Notes: generated from the sequence alone by a model not told the origin. A stretch of 64,000 nucleotides of DNA from Ureibacillus xyleni (GCF_900217795.1 NZ_OBMQ01000007.1:96182-160181), one strand, 5' to 3'; numbered from the stretch's first letter, positions 1 to 12,190 are shown. Made by a program: numbers and translations.

Positions 1-562
1 TGTTTGCACTGTTATCTGTATTTGTAATCACTACATAATAATAAGTTGTTCCTGCAGTACCTGTTGGAGCTGTAAATGTTGGACTTGTCGCACCATTGAT
101 TGCTTTACCTCCAATTGTGCTGTTCGTTGTGTTGCTATACCATTGATAGCTTAACGATACTCCTCCACTTGCTGTAACATTTAGAGTGGCTGAATCTCCC
201 ACATTAATCGTTTGGTCTGTTGGTTGAGTGTGTATGCTTGGTTTCGCTGCGTTTGTATTCACTTGTACCTTTGCCACCGAACTCGTAGCTGTTGCCGTTT
301 GTTGGCCTGTCGCACTGTTATCTGTATTTGTAATCACTACATAATAATAAGTTGTTCCTGCAGTATCTGTTGGGGCTGTATATGTTGGACTTGTCGCACC
401 AGTGATTGCTTTACCTCCAGTTGTGCTGTTCGTTGTGTTGCTATACCATTGATAGCTTAACGATACTCCTCCACTTGCTGTAACATTTAGAGTGGCTGAA
501 TCTCCCACATTAATCGTTTGGTCTGTTGGTTGAGTGTGTATGCTTGGTTTCGCTGCGTTTGT
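1..562 (-). repeat. 306-bp tandem repeat encoding Ig-like modules
   Basis: Bases x and x+306 are nearly identical across 1-256 versus 307-562; for example ACTGTTATCTGTATTTG occurs at 8 and again at 314. The period is exactly 102 codons. The two visible copies differ at only a handful of bases, giving about four amino-acid changes. The array continues past the left edge, so the copy number is unknown. Confidence 0.92.
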
Positions 563-1891
563 TAAACTTGCCGTTGTTACTTGTTTCATCTGGTAAACAC
601 TCTTATTTCCTACAGCGTCCTTAACAAGGATATTGAAAAAATATGTAGTATTTGGAGATAAACCAGTAAAATTAAATATGTTAATACCTTTAGATACAAA
701 CAACGGGCTAATACCACTTGATTCAATATTACTAACAGTATCAATATTGTTAGTAGTAGATTGATAGACTTGATACTCTAAATCATTTGGGGCGGTATTA
801 TCATCTGTAGCTTTTGTCCAACTTAAAGTCAAACCTGAAGTGTTAATATTAGAAGTAGTAATATTACCATTGTTTCCTGCAGATGGAGCATTATCAACTT
901 GATTAGCTATTTCTACGATGTAATATTCATTATCTAATATAAATGAATCAATACCAGTTTCATTAGGTGCAGTATAGTTTAAGATTTCATCTTTATATAC
1001 CCCCCACTCATCCCATTTGTATTCGATACCTTCATAGATAGAAAACCCTTTACCTTTCTCAGGCATTAGAATATTTTTTGGATTCGATATATCTGGACCA
1101 CCGTATGTCCAAGAAATTGATTTTCCAGGTGCAACTTTTAATATTTTGGGTATAACACCATTTACTGTAACATCTTTTTCGAATATATTATTTGCACTAT
1201 CTGTTGCCCTAACTCTGACCGTTGCTTTTTTTCCAGCAGCCAGAGTTTTTCCTTCTTTAATCCGTAACATCCCTAATTTTTTAGAACTATCGATTGTTGA
1301 TATTTCAAACATATCGTTAGGATTATTTACAATACTATAACTATTAGTATCGTAATAATAGTCGCTACTTTCAATATAACCTACTCTTACTCCTGAATAT
1401 CCATCAGGTACATTTGAATTTATTAATTTAATATCTGTTGGAGGACCATTGACTACTAAAATTGTAATTGTAATTGGTTCTGTATAAGGAGCCATTTTAG
1501 TTCCTTGGAGTCCTTGCCCTGATTGCCAACTAACTTTAAAGGAATAAACCCCTGCTACATCAGATTTAAATTTTATTTGACCTGAATCAACAGTTTCTTT
1601 GGGAAAGGAGAATCCAGTTTGTATGTGATTTGTAGCTGATCCGTTTCCTAAATGACTTCCATTTCCAGGAGTAGAGTCAAAATAGATAAACTGATAATCC
1701 TTATAGCCCAATTCTTCAGCAAACAAAGAAACCTCTTCACCCATATTCACTGTTTTTGAATAAACTTGAAAGGCAGAATTGTTTGTACTCGCACTTACTT
1801 TTTGAAATGGGAATCCAGAAATTATAGAAAAAATCATACAGAAAATCAAAATAAATATAAAACTTTTATTCGCAGTACTTTTTGTATTCAT
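1..1891 (-). CDS. Secreted FN3/Ig-like repeat protein, 3' end outside window
   Basis: The minus frame is open from an ATG at 1891 to the window edge, about 630 residues, with no stop. GGGGAG lies about 8 bases upstream of the ATG. Residues 1-34 form a signal peptide (hydrophobic core 11-27, cleavage probably after VSA). An unassigned beta-rich region follows. A fibronectin type III-like domain spans about residues 335-440 (SWTKATDD, LSPNTTYFF, VKDAVGNKS). Then come at least two near-identical 102-residue Ig-like modules (QPTDQTINVGDSATL, YQWYSN, TYYYVVITNTDNSAT). By analogy with such proteins it is exported and acts at the cell surface in binding or adhesion, which is inference. No LPXTG or S-layer anchor is visible, because the C-terminus lies outside. 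It is divergent from the histidine kinase gene at 2406. Confidence 0.8.
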   Translation of the reverse strand, partial: MNTKSTANKSFIFILIFCMIFSIISGFPFQKVSASTNNSAFQVYSKTVNMGEEVSLFAEELGYKDYQFIYFDSTPGNGSHLGNGSATNHIQTGFSFPKETVDSGQIKFKSDVAGVYSFKVSWQSGQGLQGTKMAPYTEPITITILVVNGPPTDIKLINSNVPDGYSGVRVGYIESSDYYYDTNSYSIVNNPNDMFEISTIDSSKKLGMLRIKEGKTLAAGKKATVRVRATDSANNIFEKDVTVNGVIPKILKVAPGKSISWTYGGPDISNPKNILMPEKGKGFSIYEGIEYKWDEWGVYKDEILNYTAPNETGIDSFILDNEYYIVEIANQVDNAPSAGNNGNITTSNINTSGLTLSWTKATDDNTAPNDLEYQVYQSTTNNIDTVSNIESSGISPLFVSKGINIFNFTGLSPNTTYFFNILVKDAVGNKSVYQMKQVTTASLTNAAKPSIHTQPTDQTINVGDSATLNVTASGGVSLSYQWYSNTTNSTTGGKAITGATSPTYTAPTDTAGTTYYYVVITNTDNSATGQQTATATSSVAKVQVNTNAAKPSIHTQPTDQTINVGDSATLNVTASGGVSLSYQWYSNTTNSTIGGKAINGATSPTFTAPTGTAGTTYYYVVITNTDNSAN

Positions 1892-2405
1892 ATCAATGCT
1901 CCCCTATAATCCTTAAATTATTGGATTTTAATTCCGACTATTTTTCAAATAATCATTTAAAGAATTAATTCCATTTTTCTAAAATCAAATTATTTTAAGA
2001 AACACAAGCTTCACAATAAAAACTCCCATCGTTTATGTTTCATCTGATAACACCCCTTTATATGTAGAACAGGTTTTGAACCTATGAAAATCATTGAAAA
2101 CTATATCAAGTGTTATAAATTCCGCCTACATCATAATCAGCCCACCATATTAAAATCTACTAACTTACAACTACCTTTTACTCTCATCAATTGTTAATTA
2201 TTCTTTTAGGCATTATGGAAGTCTATTAAACACCCACTTTTTACAAAATTACAACTTCCCTCTATTCCTACTACAAAATTCCTAGTAAACTAAAATGGAA
2301 TACATACTTTACTAATGTTAGTTTAATTGAAAATGGTTTGTGGGGATGGTTAAGTTTTTCACTTTCAGGTAAAGTTTTCTTATCCTTGGTAAAGGGGGAC
2401 AACAG
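1892..2405. other. Divergent intergenic region, secreted protein / histidine kinase
   Basis: These 514 AT-rich bases separate the two divergent genes, so promoters for both should lie here. I see no convincing small gene. From about 2016 to the kinase start the sequence recurs in decayed form at about 6318-6676. This makes it one half of an old duplication rather than unique regulatory DNA. Confidence 0.6.
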
Positions 2406-2550
2406 TTGAAGAAGATACTTATAATTATGGTTGCTGTTTTCATTATTTCCTTTGTTCCCTTCAATCGGGAGGTTCGTGCAGATAATCTTCAAATCAAACA
2501 AGGGGTGCTTGATCTTCAAGAGCAGCCACTTAATAGTCAAGTTCTAAAGC
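2016..2550 (+). repeat. Duplicated block, copy 1 (intact: kinase leader and 5' coding end)
   Basis: Shared islands with 6318-6800 include AACAGGTTTTGAAC versus TACAGGTTTTGAAC, TTTAATTGAAAATGGTTTG, and CTTGGTAAAGGGGGACAACAG up to the start codon. The coding segment GAGGTTCGTGCAGATAATC is also shared. Order and orientation are the same in both copies. This copy drives an intact kinase. Confidence 0.85.
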
Positions 2551-4508
2551 TTGAGGGGGAATGGGAGTTTTATTGGGGAGAGTTATTGACTCCTGAGGAT
2601 TTTAGCGGACAAACCACACATAAGAAAGATTGGATTCAAGCGCCTGCCGTTTGGTCAATGGCAGAATATACGGGGACAAATGCACTATCAAACGACGGCT
2701 ATGGTACCTATCGTTTAATCATAAAAATTAATGAAAAAAATCAAAATAAACCGTTGTCGTTTTATTTGCCTTCTGTTGCTTCTGCTTTCCAGCTTTTTGT
2801 GGATGGTGAATTACTTGCTAAAAATGGCGTGGTGGGCAAAGATCGAAATAGCATGGAACCAAAATCTTATTCACAAGTAGCCTCCTTTATGCCACAAGCA
2901 AATGAAATTGAAGTAATCATGCAAGTATCAAATTTTTATTCGAGAAAAGGTGGAATGTGGTCAGCTGTGAAGTTCGGAACTAGTCAAGAGATATCTAAAC
3001 TCAGAGAATTAAATGTCATTAGAGAAGTTATCATTGCAAGTAGCCTTTTTGCAATTGGTTTATATCATATTTCTCTTTGGTTGTTTCGGGCAACAACTAC
3101 ACTTCCACTATTCTTAGGTGTTCTTTGTCTAGGTATTTCGCTGCGAACCATTTTAGTTGGAGAACTACTTTTAATCTATCTCTTTCCGACATTCTCATGG
3201 GAGCTCAGTGTTAAACTTGAATATCTAACTATTTATTTCGGTATAATGATTATTTTTATTTTTTTAGCTTTTCTTTTTCCGAAAGAAGTAAACAGAAAAA
3301 TTGTATATGTAGCAAGTATTATTTGTCTATTGTTTAGTTTAACAACCTGTTTTCCTGCAAATATATTTACTCACTATAGGCGACCATTCGAAATCTTTTT
3401 AGTGTTCATGTTCATTTACTATATTTATGTTCTTATTCTCGCGACCATTCGGAAACGGGAAGGAGGTTTAATTAGTATTCTCTCAGTGATATTGTTGGCT
3501 TTAGGAATTCTCAATGATAGTTTTTACTATGAACAACGAATTAATAGTATGGACTTAACTCCAATTGCGGCACTAACCTGTCTATTTATACAAACTCTAA
3601 TTGTTGCAAAGAAAAGTTCGAACGCTTTTAAACGAGTTGAACTACTCTCAAACGAACTGCATGAAGTAAATTCATCGCTTGAACAAATTGTTGCAACCCG
3701 AACGAAAGACCTTGAAAAAACTAATAAGGAATTACGCTATATTGAAGAAACGCGTAAATCCTTCTTTTCTTCCGTCGCCCATGAATTTGGAACACCGATG
3801 CAATCCATTCAAGGCTATATCCAATTGTTACAAACAAAAGCACCTTCAAAAGAACAGGAAAAATACTTAAATATTATGTTTGAAAAAACAAAATTACTTA
3901 ATCATTTATCAAAGGACTTACTAGATTTAGCAAAAATGGATGAAGGACAATATGAGTTTACTTTTGAACAAATGGATACGATTTATTTACTAGACTATCT
4001 TTATCAACGGTATAAGCATGATATCGATAAAGCTGGTTTGAACAGTATATATACCCCACCCCGAGATGTACCAGACGGAGTAAGCATTCTTATCAACATT
4101 GATGTCTTTCGTTTTGAACAGGTCATGTCAAATTTAATCAATAATGCGATTAAGTTTACTCCTGTTGGGGGACAAATTCATGTTCAAGCTGAATTGATTT
4201 ATAAGAATACTTGTTTCAAAGAAAAGGAACAAGGTATACTCCTACTAGAAATATCTGACACCGGGATAGGAATCGACGAGGAATTACTTCCACATATTTT
4301 TGATCGGTTTATAAAAGGGGAAAATTCTTTAAAGCAAATAAAAGGCTCAGGATTAGGACTAGCTATTTGTAGGGAAATTATTAAAAAACATGATGGAACA
4401 ATTTCAGTAAAAAGTAAATTAGGAAAAGGGAGCAGCTTTACAATTAGGCTTCCAGTACAACTAGTGAAGGAGGATGAGGGCCTTGAATTCAAAGATTTTA
4501 ATCGTTGA
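2406..4508 (+). CDS. 7TMR-DISM membrane histidine kinase
   Basis: A sensor histidine kinase of 700 residues. The start is TTG at 2406, 7 bases after AAAGGGGG. Residues 1-25 form a signal peptide. An extracytoplasmic beta-sandwich of the DISM-extracellular type follows (about 28-190), then seven hydrophobic segments (about 205-400), a short coiled coil, a HisKA domain and an ATPase domain. The phosphoacceptor is H459 in AHEFGTPMQ. The N box is NLINNA (from N576), the G1 box DTGIG (from D618), and the G2 box GSGLGL is near 645. The H box is unusual because the common HELRTPL is HEFGTPM here. The response regulator gene overlaps or abuts the 3' end, so the pair form one two-component system. DISM sensors usually read carbohydrate-like or other small ligands; the ligand here is unknown. 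Confidence 0.9.
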   Translation: MKKILIIMVAVFIISFVPFNREVRADNLQIKQGVLDLQEQPLNSQVLKLEGEWEFYWGELLTPEDFSGQTTHKKDWIQAPAVWSMAEYTGTNALSNDGYGTYRLIIKINEKNQNKPLSFYLPSVASAFQLFVDGELLAKNGVVGKDRNSMEPKSYSQVASFMPQANEIEVIMQVSNFYSRKGGMWSAVKFGTSQEISKLRELNVIREVIIASSLFAIGLYHISLWLFRATTTLPLFLGVLCLGISLRTILVGELLLIYLFPTFSWELSVKLEYLTIYFGIMIIFIFLAFLFPKEVNRKIVYVASIICLLFSLTTCFPANIFTHYRRPFEIFLVFMFIYYIYVLILATIRKREGGLISILSVILLALGILNDSFYYEQRINSMDLTPIAALTCLFIQTLIVAKKSSNAFKRVELLSNELHEVNSSLEQIVATRTKDLEKTNKELRYIEETRKSFFSSVAHEFGTPMQSIQGYIQLLQTKAPSKEQEKYLNIMFEKTKLLNHLSKDLLDLAKMDEGQYEFTFEQMDTIYLLDYLYQRYKHDIDKAGLNSIYTPPRDVPDGVSILINIDVFRFEQVMSNLINNAIKFTPVGGQIHVQAELIYKNTCFKEKEQGILLLEISDTGIGIDEELLPHIFDRFIKGENSLKQIKGSGLGLAICREIIKKHDGTISVKSKLGKGSSFTIRLPVQLVKEDEGLEFKDFNR

Positions 4509-5214
4509 AGATGACTTGGATATACAACAATTTCTTGAAGATGCACTTGAAAGTTATGGATTTCAACCAATTTCTTGTGCAACCGGAATTTCTGCATTAC
4601 AGACATTTGAAACAAATGATATCGATTTAATTTTATTAGATGTACAGCTTCCAGATATGAACGGCTTTGAAATTTGTGAAACCATCCGTAAATTTTCGAA
4701 TATCCCAATTATTTTTGTAAGTTGTTTACAAGATGGTTCTGACATAATTCACGGTTTAGAATTAGGTGGAGACGATTATGTTACGAAGCCATTTGACTTA
4801 CATCAGCTGATTGCTCGTATAAAATCGAATTTAAGGAGAGCCCCTTTATATAATCGACAATTGATGACTAATGAAAAACCTCCGCTTGATATCAACCAGA
4901 TCATCATTGAAAATTTGAAAATTAATTTTTACCTTCAAAAGGTATTTGTGAATGATGAGATTGTACCACTTTCGAATAAGGAATTTCTAATCTTATCAAT
5001 CCTTGCACAAAATCCAAATAAAGTATTAAACAACCACGAACTTTATACGCTTATCTGGGGAGAAGAAAGTCTTGGTGATACGCGAACATTGAAGGTTCAT
5101 ATTAGTAATTTAAGGAAAAAACTAGAAGAATACACGGGACATTCAAATTTCATACGGACAGTTCGAGGGCTTGGGTATCAGTTTTATTTAGCAGAAAAAA
5201 ATAGGAACGAATGA
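4483..5214 (+). CDS. OmpR/PhoB-family response regulator
   Basis: An N-terminal receiver carries the acidic pair EDD, the phosphoacceptor aspartate in LLLDVQLPDMNGFE and a conserved lysine in DDYVTKPF. A C-terminal winged helix (about 145-240) ends in the typical RTVRGLGYQF. An ATG at 4474 abuts the AAGGAGG at 4467-4473, which is too close. TTG at 4483 is 9 bases downstream and gives a normal N-terminus (NSKILIVEDD), so I chose it. The gene overlaps the end of the kinase gene by 26 bases and is surely co-translated with it. It should be phosphorylated by that kinase; the target genes are unknown, but the flanking secreted-protein and flagellin-like genes are candidates. Confidence 0.9.
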   Translation: MNSKILIVEDDLDIQQFLEDALESYGFQPISCATGISALQTFETNDIDLILLDVQLPDMNGFEICETIRKFSNIPIIFVSCLQDGSDIIHGLELGGDDYVTKPFDLHQLIARIKSNLRRAPLYNRQLMTNEKPPLDINQIIIENLKINFYLQKVFVNDEIVPLSNKEFLILSILAQNPNKVLNNHELYTLIWGEESLGDTRTLKVHISNLRKKLEEYTGHSNFIRTVRGLGYQFYLAEKNRNE

Positions 5215-5329
5215 AGCTAGGACTATTCAAAAAAATGAATGCACATAGGGGATTCGATTAACTTAATTCTGTTGATTGAATTGTCGATCTCCTTTAGCTG
5301 CGAATTCTCTTAGAGGCTGAATACAATAA

Positions 5330-5352
5330 GGGCTGTCAAAAGTAGACAGCCC
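5330..5352. terminator. Hairpin between convergent genes
   Basis: GGGCTGTC (5330-5337), a 7-base loop, then GACAGCCC (5345-5352), a perfect 8-bp GC-rich stem. It lies between the response regulator and the flagellin-like gene, which converge. The T run on either side is weak, so termination is likely but not certain. Confidence 0.5.
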
Positions 5353-5472
5353 CCCAAATTTACTCTACCTTTCATTCTGAAATTACGGTGAATTTAATCC
5401 ATGGCTCCCAGAATAAGAAATTTATCAGATTTTAAATTATTTACATTGTAAAAGGCTAGTGAGTATTCAAAA

Positions 5473-6279
5473 TTAGCCCCGTAGTAATTGGAGTACGCCA
5501 ATTGGGTTCTGGTTTTGATGTAGATTATTAATAATAGGAACCATCTTCTGCTTCATTTCTTCTAATTTTTTCATTTCTTCCTCTATATTAATGCTAGTGG
5601 TGCGAGAAGTGGAGTTAGTATTTTCTAAATATTCAATACTCGGTTGAATATTTCTAAACATTTTATCTAGCCGATTCGATTCTGCGCCAACAGACGAAAG
5701 CTGGTCTGAAATCGTAGACATGGCCTCTTCAATTTTTGAAAATGCAGCAGTAGCATCTGTCTTAGTAGAAATCGATAAACCCGAAATACCCAGATCCCCT
5801 GGAAGCATATCTCCAATTTTTCCAGAACGATCATGACCCCCAAGATTGCTCGTCTGCGTCACAAGGTTTAATATTCCATCTAATGCATTCTCCCCATTAA
5901 TTTTCATTTTATCACCAATTTTTGTGATTTCTTCCGCTAAGCTATTAAATTGCTCTTGATACGAAGAACGATCAGAATCCGAAATATCGTTACTAGCTTT
6001 TCCTGCTAATTCTTTCATCTGAAACAACAACGAATCCGTTTCCTTAAGGCCGCCTTCTGCAATATCTAATTTAGCTTTCGTATCTTGGATTTGTTTTTGT
6101 GGAGCTGACAATTTATCTATTTCATATCTTCGCCTCGCCAATTCCAAGTTAATCTCATTTGAAGTTGAATTTATATTGTTACGTAAACTCAGCTTCTCAA
6201 GACTCTTATTAGTGTCCACTGTGTTTGTAGTTAATTGTTTATACGTGTTATACGCCAATAAATCATGATTAATTCTCAT
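5473..6279 (-). CDS. Divergent short flagellin-like protein
   Basis: A 268-residue protein with flagellin termini. It begins MRINHDLLAYNTYKQL, has the D1-like helix AEGGLKETDSLLFQMKELAGKASND, and ends GVLQLLRG. The usual conserved block after MEKLSSGLRIN (AGDDAAGLAIS) is replaced by an unrelated, charged stretch, and the C-terminal D0 helix is also poorly conserved. ATG at 6279 is preferred over an upstream GTG (6288) because GGAG lies 8 bases before it and MRINH is the family start. It has no flagellar neighbours. It could be a minor filament subunit, a secreted decoy-like or surface paralogue, or a decaying copy. The frame is intact over its whole length, which argues against simple decay. 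Confidence 0.75.
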   Translation of the reverse strand: MRINHDLLAYNTYKQLTTNTVDTNKSLEKLSLRNNINSTSNEINLELARRRYEIDKLSAPQKQIQDTKAKLDIAEGGLKETDSLLFQMKELAGKASNDISDSDRSSYQEQFNSLAEEITKIGDKMKINGENALDGILNLVTQTSNLGGHDRSGKIGDMLPGDLGISGLSISTKTDATAAFSKIEEAMSTISDQLSSVGAESNRLDKMFRNIQPSIEYLENTNSTSRTTSINIEEEMKKLEEMKQKMVPIINNLHQNQNPIGVLQLLRG

Positions 6280-6317
6280 AATAACCACTCCATTCTCTTC
6301 TAGTTAATTAAGTTACC

Positions 6318-6800
6318 AATAAAAACCCAATTTGAATATAAATCATAACACCCTTTTTTAAGTTGTACAGGTTTTGAACATATGAAATTCATTGGTAATT
6401 ATGACCCGCCTACACCAGATTAATGTTATAAATCTACTAATTAGATTTATCCATATTACTCTTATCCATTGTTGATTATTCTTGGAGGCATTATAAAAAT
6501 TCGTCAAATTCCAATTTTTTTAAAATAACAACTCCTCTCTATAACTAATTCAAAATTCCTAGTAAAACTAAGAATAATTTACTAATTTCAGTTTAATTGA
6601 AAATGGTTTGCGGAGATATTTAAATTTTACATTTTTAGGTAAAATTTTCTTAACCTTGGTAAAGGGGGACAACAGTATGAAGAAGATACATAAAATCATG
6701 GTTACCTTTAATCGGGAGGTTCGTGCAGATAATCTTCAAATCAAACAGGGGGTTCTAGTTCTTCGAGAGTAGTCACTTAGTGATTAAGTAAAAAGCTTGA
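6318..6800 (+). repeat. Duplicated block, copy 2 (decayed)
   Basis: Collinear with 2016-2550, with many substitutions and small indels. The best-kept part is 6651-6675 (ribosome site region) and 6713-6760 (coding). Homology fades after AAGCTTGA near 6800, where copy 1 continues into the kinase. Confidence 0.82.
6677..6800 (+). pseudogene. Truncated 5' remnant of a DISM histidine kinase gene
   Basis: ATG at 6677, 7 bases after AAAGGGGG, opens a 31-codon frame that starts MKKIHKIM. It lacks about ten signal-peptide codons present in the intact kinase, then resumes as FNREVRADNLQIKQGV exactly as in residues 19-34 of the kinase at 2406. It stops at TAG 6770-6772, where the intact gene has CAG. 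No kinase sequence is recognisable beyond about 6800. The ribosome site is preserved, so a 31-residue peptide could still be made, but I regard it as debris of a duplication. Confidence 0.82.
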
Positions 6801-6877
6801 ATAATACCAACGAGTGAAGCTACAGTAGTCTAAAAAGTTTCCTCGTACTCCATAGAATGGGATACTTTTTTTTGCAG

Positions 6878-6915
6878 AAAAAAATACGACTAAATCATAA
6901 TTCGATTTAGTCGTA
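6878..6915 (-). terminator. Rho-independent terminator of the suf operon
   Basis: An 11-bp stem, TACGACTAAAT (6885-6895) with ATTTAGTCGTA (6905-6915), is followed on the minus strand by seven T. It lies 13 bases past the sufB stop codon. Confidence 0.9.
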
Positions 6916-6928
6916 CTTTGGTTATTTA

Positions 6929-8326
6929 TTATCCAATACTGCCTTCCATCTCGAACTTGATCAGACGGTTCATTTCTACGGCATATTCCATTGGTAGTTC
7001 TTTTGTGAATGGTTCAATGAAGCCCATTACGATCATTTCTGTCGCTTCTTGTTCAGAAATACCACGGCTCATTAAGTAGAACAATTGCTCTTCAGACACT
7101 TTTGAAACTTTTGCTTCGTGCTCTAAAGAAACGTTGTCATTTAAGATTTCGTTGTATGGAATCGTGTCCGATGTTGATTGGTTATCTAAAATTAACGTAT
7201 CACATTCAATGTTTGAACGTGCGCCAGTTGCTTTTTTACCAAAACGAACAATACCACGGTACGTTACTTTACCACCTTGTTTGGAGATGGATTTAGAAAC
7301 GATTGTAGAAGATGTATTTGGTGCTAAGTGAATCATTTTCGCACCAGCGTCTTGGTGTTGCCCTTTCCCTGCAATCGCAATTGAAAGCGTCATACCACGT
7401 GCACCTTCACCTTTAAGAATACATGCTGGGTATTTCATTGTTAATTTAGAACCGATGTTACCATCAATCCATTCCATTGTTCCGTTTTCTTCAACAACAG
7501 TACGTTTTGTAACTAAGTTGTATACGTTATTAGCCCAGTTTTGAATTGTTGTGTAACGGCAATAAGCATCTTTTTTAACAATGATTTCAACTACTGCTGA
7601 GTGAAGCGAGTTTGTTGTATATACAGGTGCTGTACATCCTTCAACATAGTGAACGTGTGCCCCTTCATCAACAATAATTAACGTACGTTCGAATTGACCC
7701 ATGTTTTCTGAGTTAATACGGAAATAAGCTTGTAATGGTGTTTCAACCTTAACACCTGGTGGTACGTAAATGAATGATCCACCAGACCATACTGCTGAGT
7801 TTAGTGCAGCGAATTTGTTATCAGATGATGGGATAACTGTACCCCAATATTTTTTAAAGATATCTTCATTTTCGCGTAAAGCTGAATCAGTATCTTTGAA
7901 TACGATGCCAAGGTCTTCTAAATCTTTTTTCATATTGTGATAAACTACTTCAGATTCATATTGAGCAGATACACCCGCTAAATATTTTTGTTCTGCTTCT
8001 GGAATACCTAATTTATCAAATGTTGCTTTAATTTCATCAGGAACTTCATCCCAAGATTTTTGGGTTGCTTCAGATGGTTTTACATAATATGTGATTTCAT
8101 CGAAGTTTAATGCAGAAAGATCTCCACCCCATTGTGGCATTGGCTTTGAGTAGAAAATCTCTAATGATTTTAGACGATAATCTAACATCCACTCAGGTTC
8201 ATTTTTCATATTTGAAATTTCACGAACGATTTCTTCAGTTAATCCACGTTTTGAACGGAAAACTGAAACGTCCTTATCATGGAAGCCGTATTTGTAATCG
8301 CCGATATCTGGCATTTGTTTGGCCAT
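6929..8326 (-). CDS. sufB: Fe-S cluster assembly scaffold protein SufB
   Basis: 465 residues, the usual SufB length, starting [20 protein letters not shown] lies 8 bases upstream. SufB forms the SufBCD scaffold complex in the cytosol, on which iron-sulfur clusters are built from SufS/SufU sulfur. Family stretches are plain: [26 protein letters not shown] (with the conserved cysteine), and the C-terminal [12 protein letters not shown] shared with SufD. It is the last gene of the operon, which runs sufC-D-S-U-B on the minus strand as in Bacillus. A 21-base gap separates it from sufU. Confidence 0.97.
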   Translation of the reverse strand: MAKQMPDIGDYKYGFHDKDVSVFRSKRGLTEEIVREISNMKNEPEWMLDYRLKSLEIFYSKPMPQWGGDLSALNFDEITYYVKPSEATQKSWDEVPDEIKATFDKLGIPEAEQKYLAGVSAQYESEVVYHNMKKDLEDLGIVFKDTDSALRENEDIFKKYWGTVIPSSDNKFAALNSAVWSGGSFIYVPPGVKVETPLQAYFRINSENMGQFERTLIIVDEGAHVHYVEGCTAPVYTTNSLHSAVVEIIVKKDAYCRYTTIQNWANNVYNLVTKRTVVEENGTMEWIDGNIGSKLTMKYPACILKGEGARGMTLSIAIAGKGQHQDAGAKMIHLAPNTSSTIVSKSISKQGGKVTYRGIVRFGKKATGARSNIECDTLILDNQSTSDTIPYNEILNDNVSLEHEAKVSKVSEEQLFYLMSRGISEQEATEMIVMGFIEPFTKELPMEYAVEMNRLIKFEMEGSIG

Positions 8327-8347
8327 TTTTTTCTCCTCCGTTCAGAA

Positions 8348-11305
<2,958 letters not shown>

Positions 11306-11320
11306 CTGTTTCGTCCTCCT

Positions 11321-12100
11321 CTAGTTCGCTTGTTCTACTGTTTCGTCTTCAATACCTAATTCTTTTTTAATCCAATCGTAACCTTCAGCCTCTAAACGTT
11401 GAGCAAGTTCTGGACCACCAGATTTCACAACTTTACCTTGCATCATAACGTGTACATGGTCTGGTGTGATGTAGTTAAGTAAACGTTGGTAGTGAGTGAT
11501 TGCGATACATCCGAAACCTTCACCGCGCATTTCGTTAATCCCTTTTGCAACAACTTTTAATGCATCGATATCAAGACCTGAATCAATTTCATCTAAAATT
11601 GCAAATGTTGGTTTGATCATCATCAATTGTAGAATTTCGTTACGTTTCTTTTCCCCACCAGAGAAACCTTCATTTAAGTAACGTTGAGCCATGTCTTGGT
11701 CCATTTCAAGGAAGTCCATTGTTTTATCTAATTCACGGATGAATTTCATTAATGAAACTTCATTGCCTTCTTCACGACGAGCATTGATAGCAGAACGAAT
11801 GAAATCTGCATTTGTCACACCTGAAATTTCAGATGGGTATTGCATTGCTAAGAAAAGACCTGCTTTTGCACGCTCATCAACTTCCATTTCAAGCACGTTT
11901 TGACCATCTATTTCAATTGTACCTTGAGTAACTTCATATTTAGGATGACCCATGATCGCAGATGCTAACGTTGATTTCCCCGTACCGTTAGGACCCATGA
12001 TTGCATGAACTTCATTAGTATTAATTGTAAGGTTCAAACCTTTTAAAATCTCCTTATCTTCAATCGATACATGAAGATCTTTAATAACTAAAGTTGACAT
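11321..12100 (-). CDS. sufC: Fe-S assembly ATPase SufC
   Basis: 259 residues from the ATG at 12100. GGAGG is 7-8 bases upstream. An earlier in-frame ATG at 12124 lies before that site and is rejected. It is an ABC-type ATPase without membrane partner: Walker A GPNGTGKST, signature FSGGEKKR, Walker B FAILDEIDSGLD, switch histidine in CIAITHYQRLL. It drives conformational change in the SufB/SufD scaffold. It is the first gene of the suf operon. Confidence 0.97.
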   Translation of the reverse strand: MSTLVIKDLHVSIEDKEILKGLNLTINTNEVHAIMGPNGTGKSTLASAIMGHPKYEVTQGTIEIDGQNVLEMEVDERAKAGLFLAMQYPSEISGVTNADFIRSAINARREEGNEVSLMKFIRELDKTMDFLEMDQDMAQRYLNEGFSGGEKKRNEILQLMMIKPTFAILDEIDSGLDIDALKVVAKGINEMRGEGFGCIAITHYQRLLNYITPDHVHVMMQGKVVKSGGPELAQRLEAEGYDWIKKELGIEDETVEQAN

Positions 12101-12161
12101 TGTATAACCTCCGTAATTGTACATTGAATGGTAGAACCATTTCTAATTTATTATCATTCTA

Positions 12162-12190
12162 ATCTTAACCGAAAACATCAAACCATGCAA
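12162..12190 (-). promoter_or_regulatory. Possible sigma-A promoter of suf operon
   Basis: On the minus strand, TTGCAT, 17 bases, then TAAGAT, about 60 bases before the sufC start. Both hexamers are imperfect, so this is only the best candidate in the region. Confidence 0.35.

Larger units (their letters stand above)
6280..6928. other. Intergenic region holding the decayed duplicate and suf terminator
   Basis: The stretch contains the upstream region of the flagellin-like gene (start to about 6318), the decayed duplicate of the kinase leader and 5' end (about 6318-6800), and the suf terminator (6878-6915). I see no other gene. Confidence 0.6.

Noticed and set aside
212-460. Plus-strand open frame through the Ig repeats
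   Set aside because: It is a cysteine-rich antisense reading of the tandem Ig modules with no ribosome site; the minus frame carries recognisable domains.
6677-6772. Separate small peptide gene
   Set aside because: The 31 codons match residues of the intact kinase signal region with a deletion and a stop, so a pseudogene explains them better.
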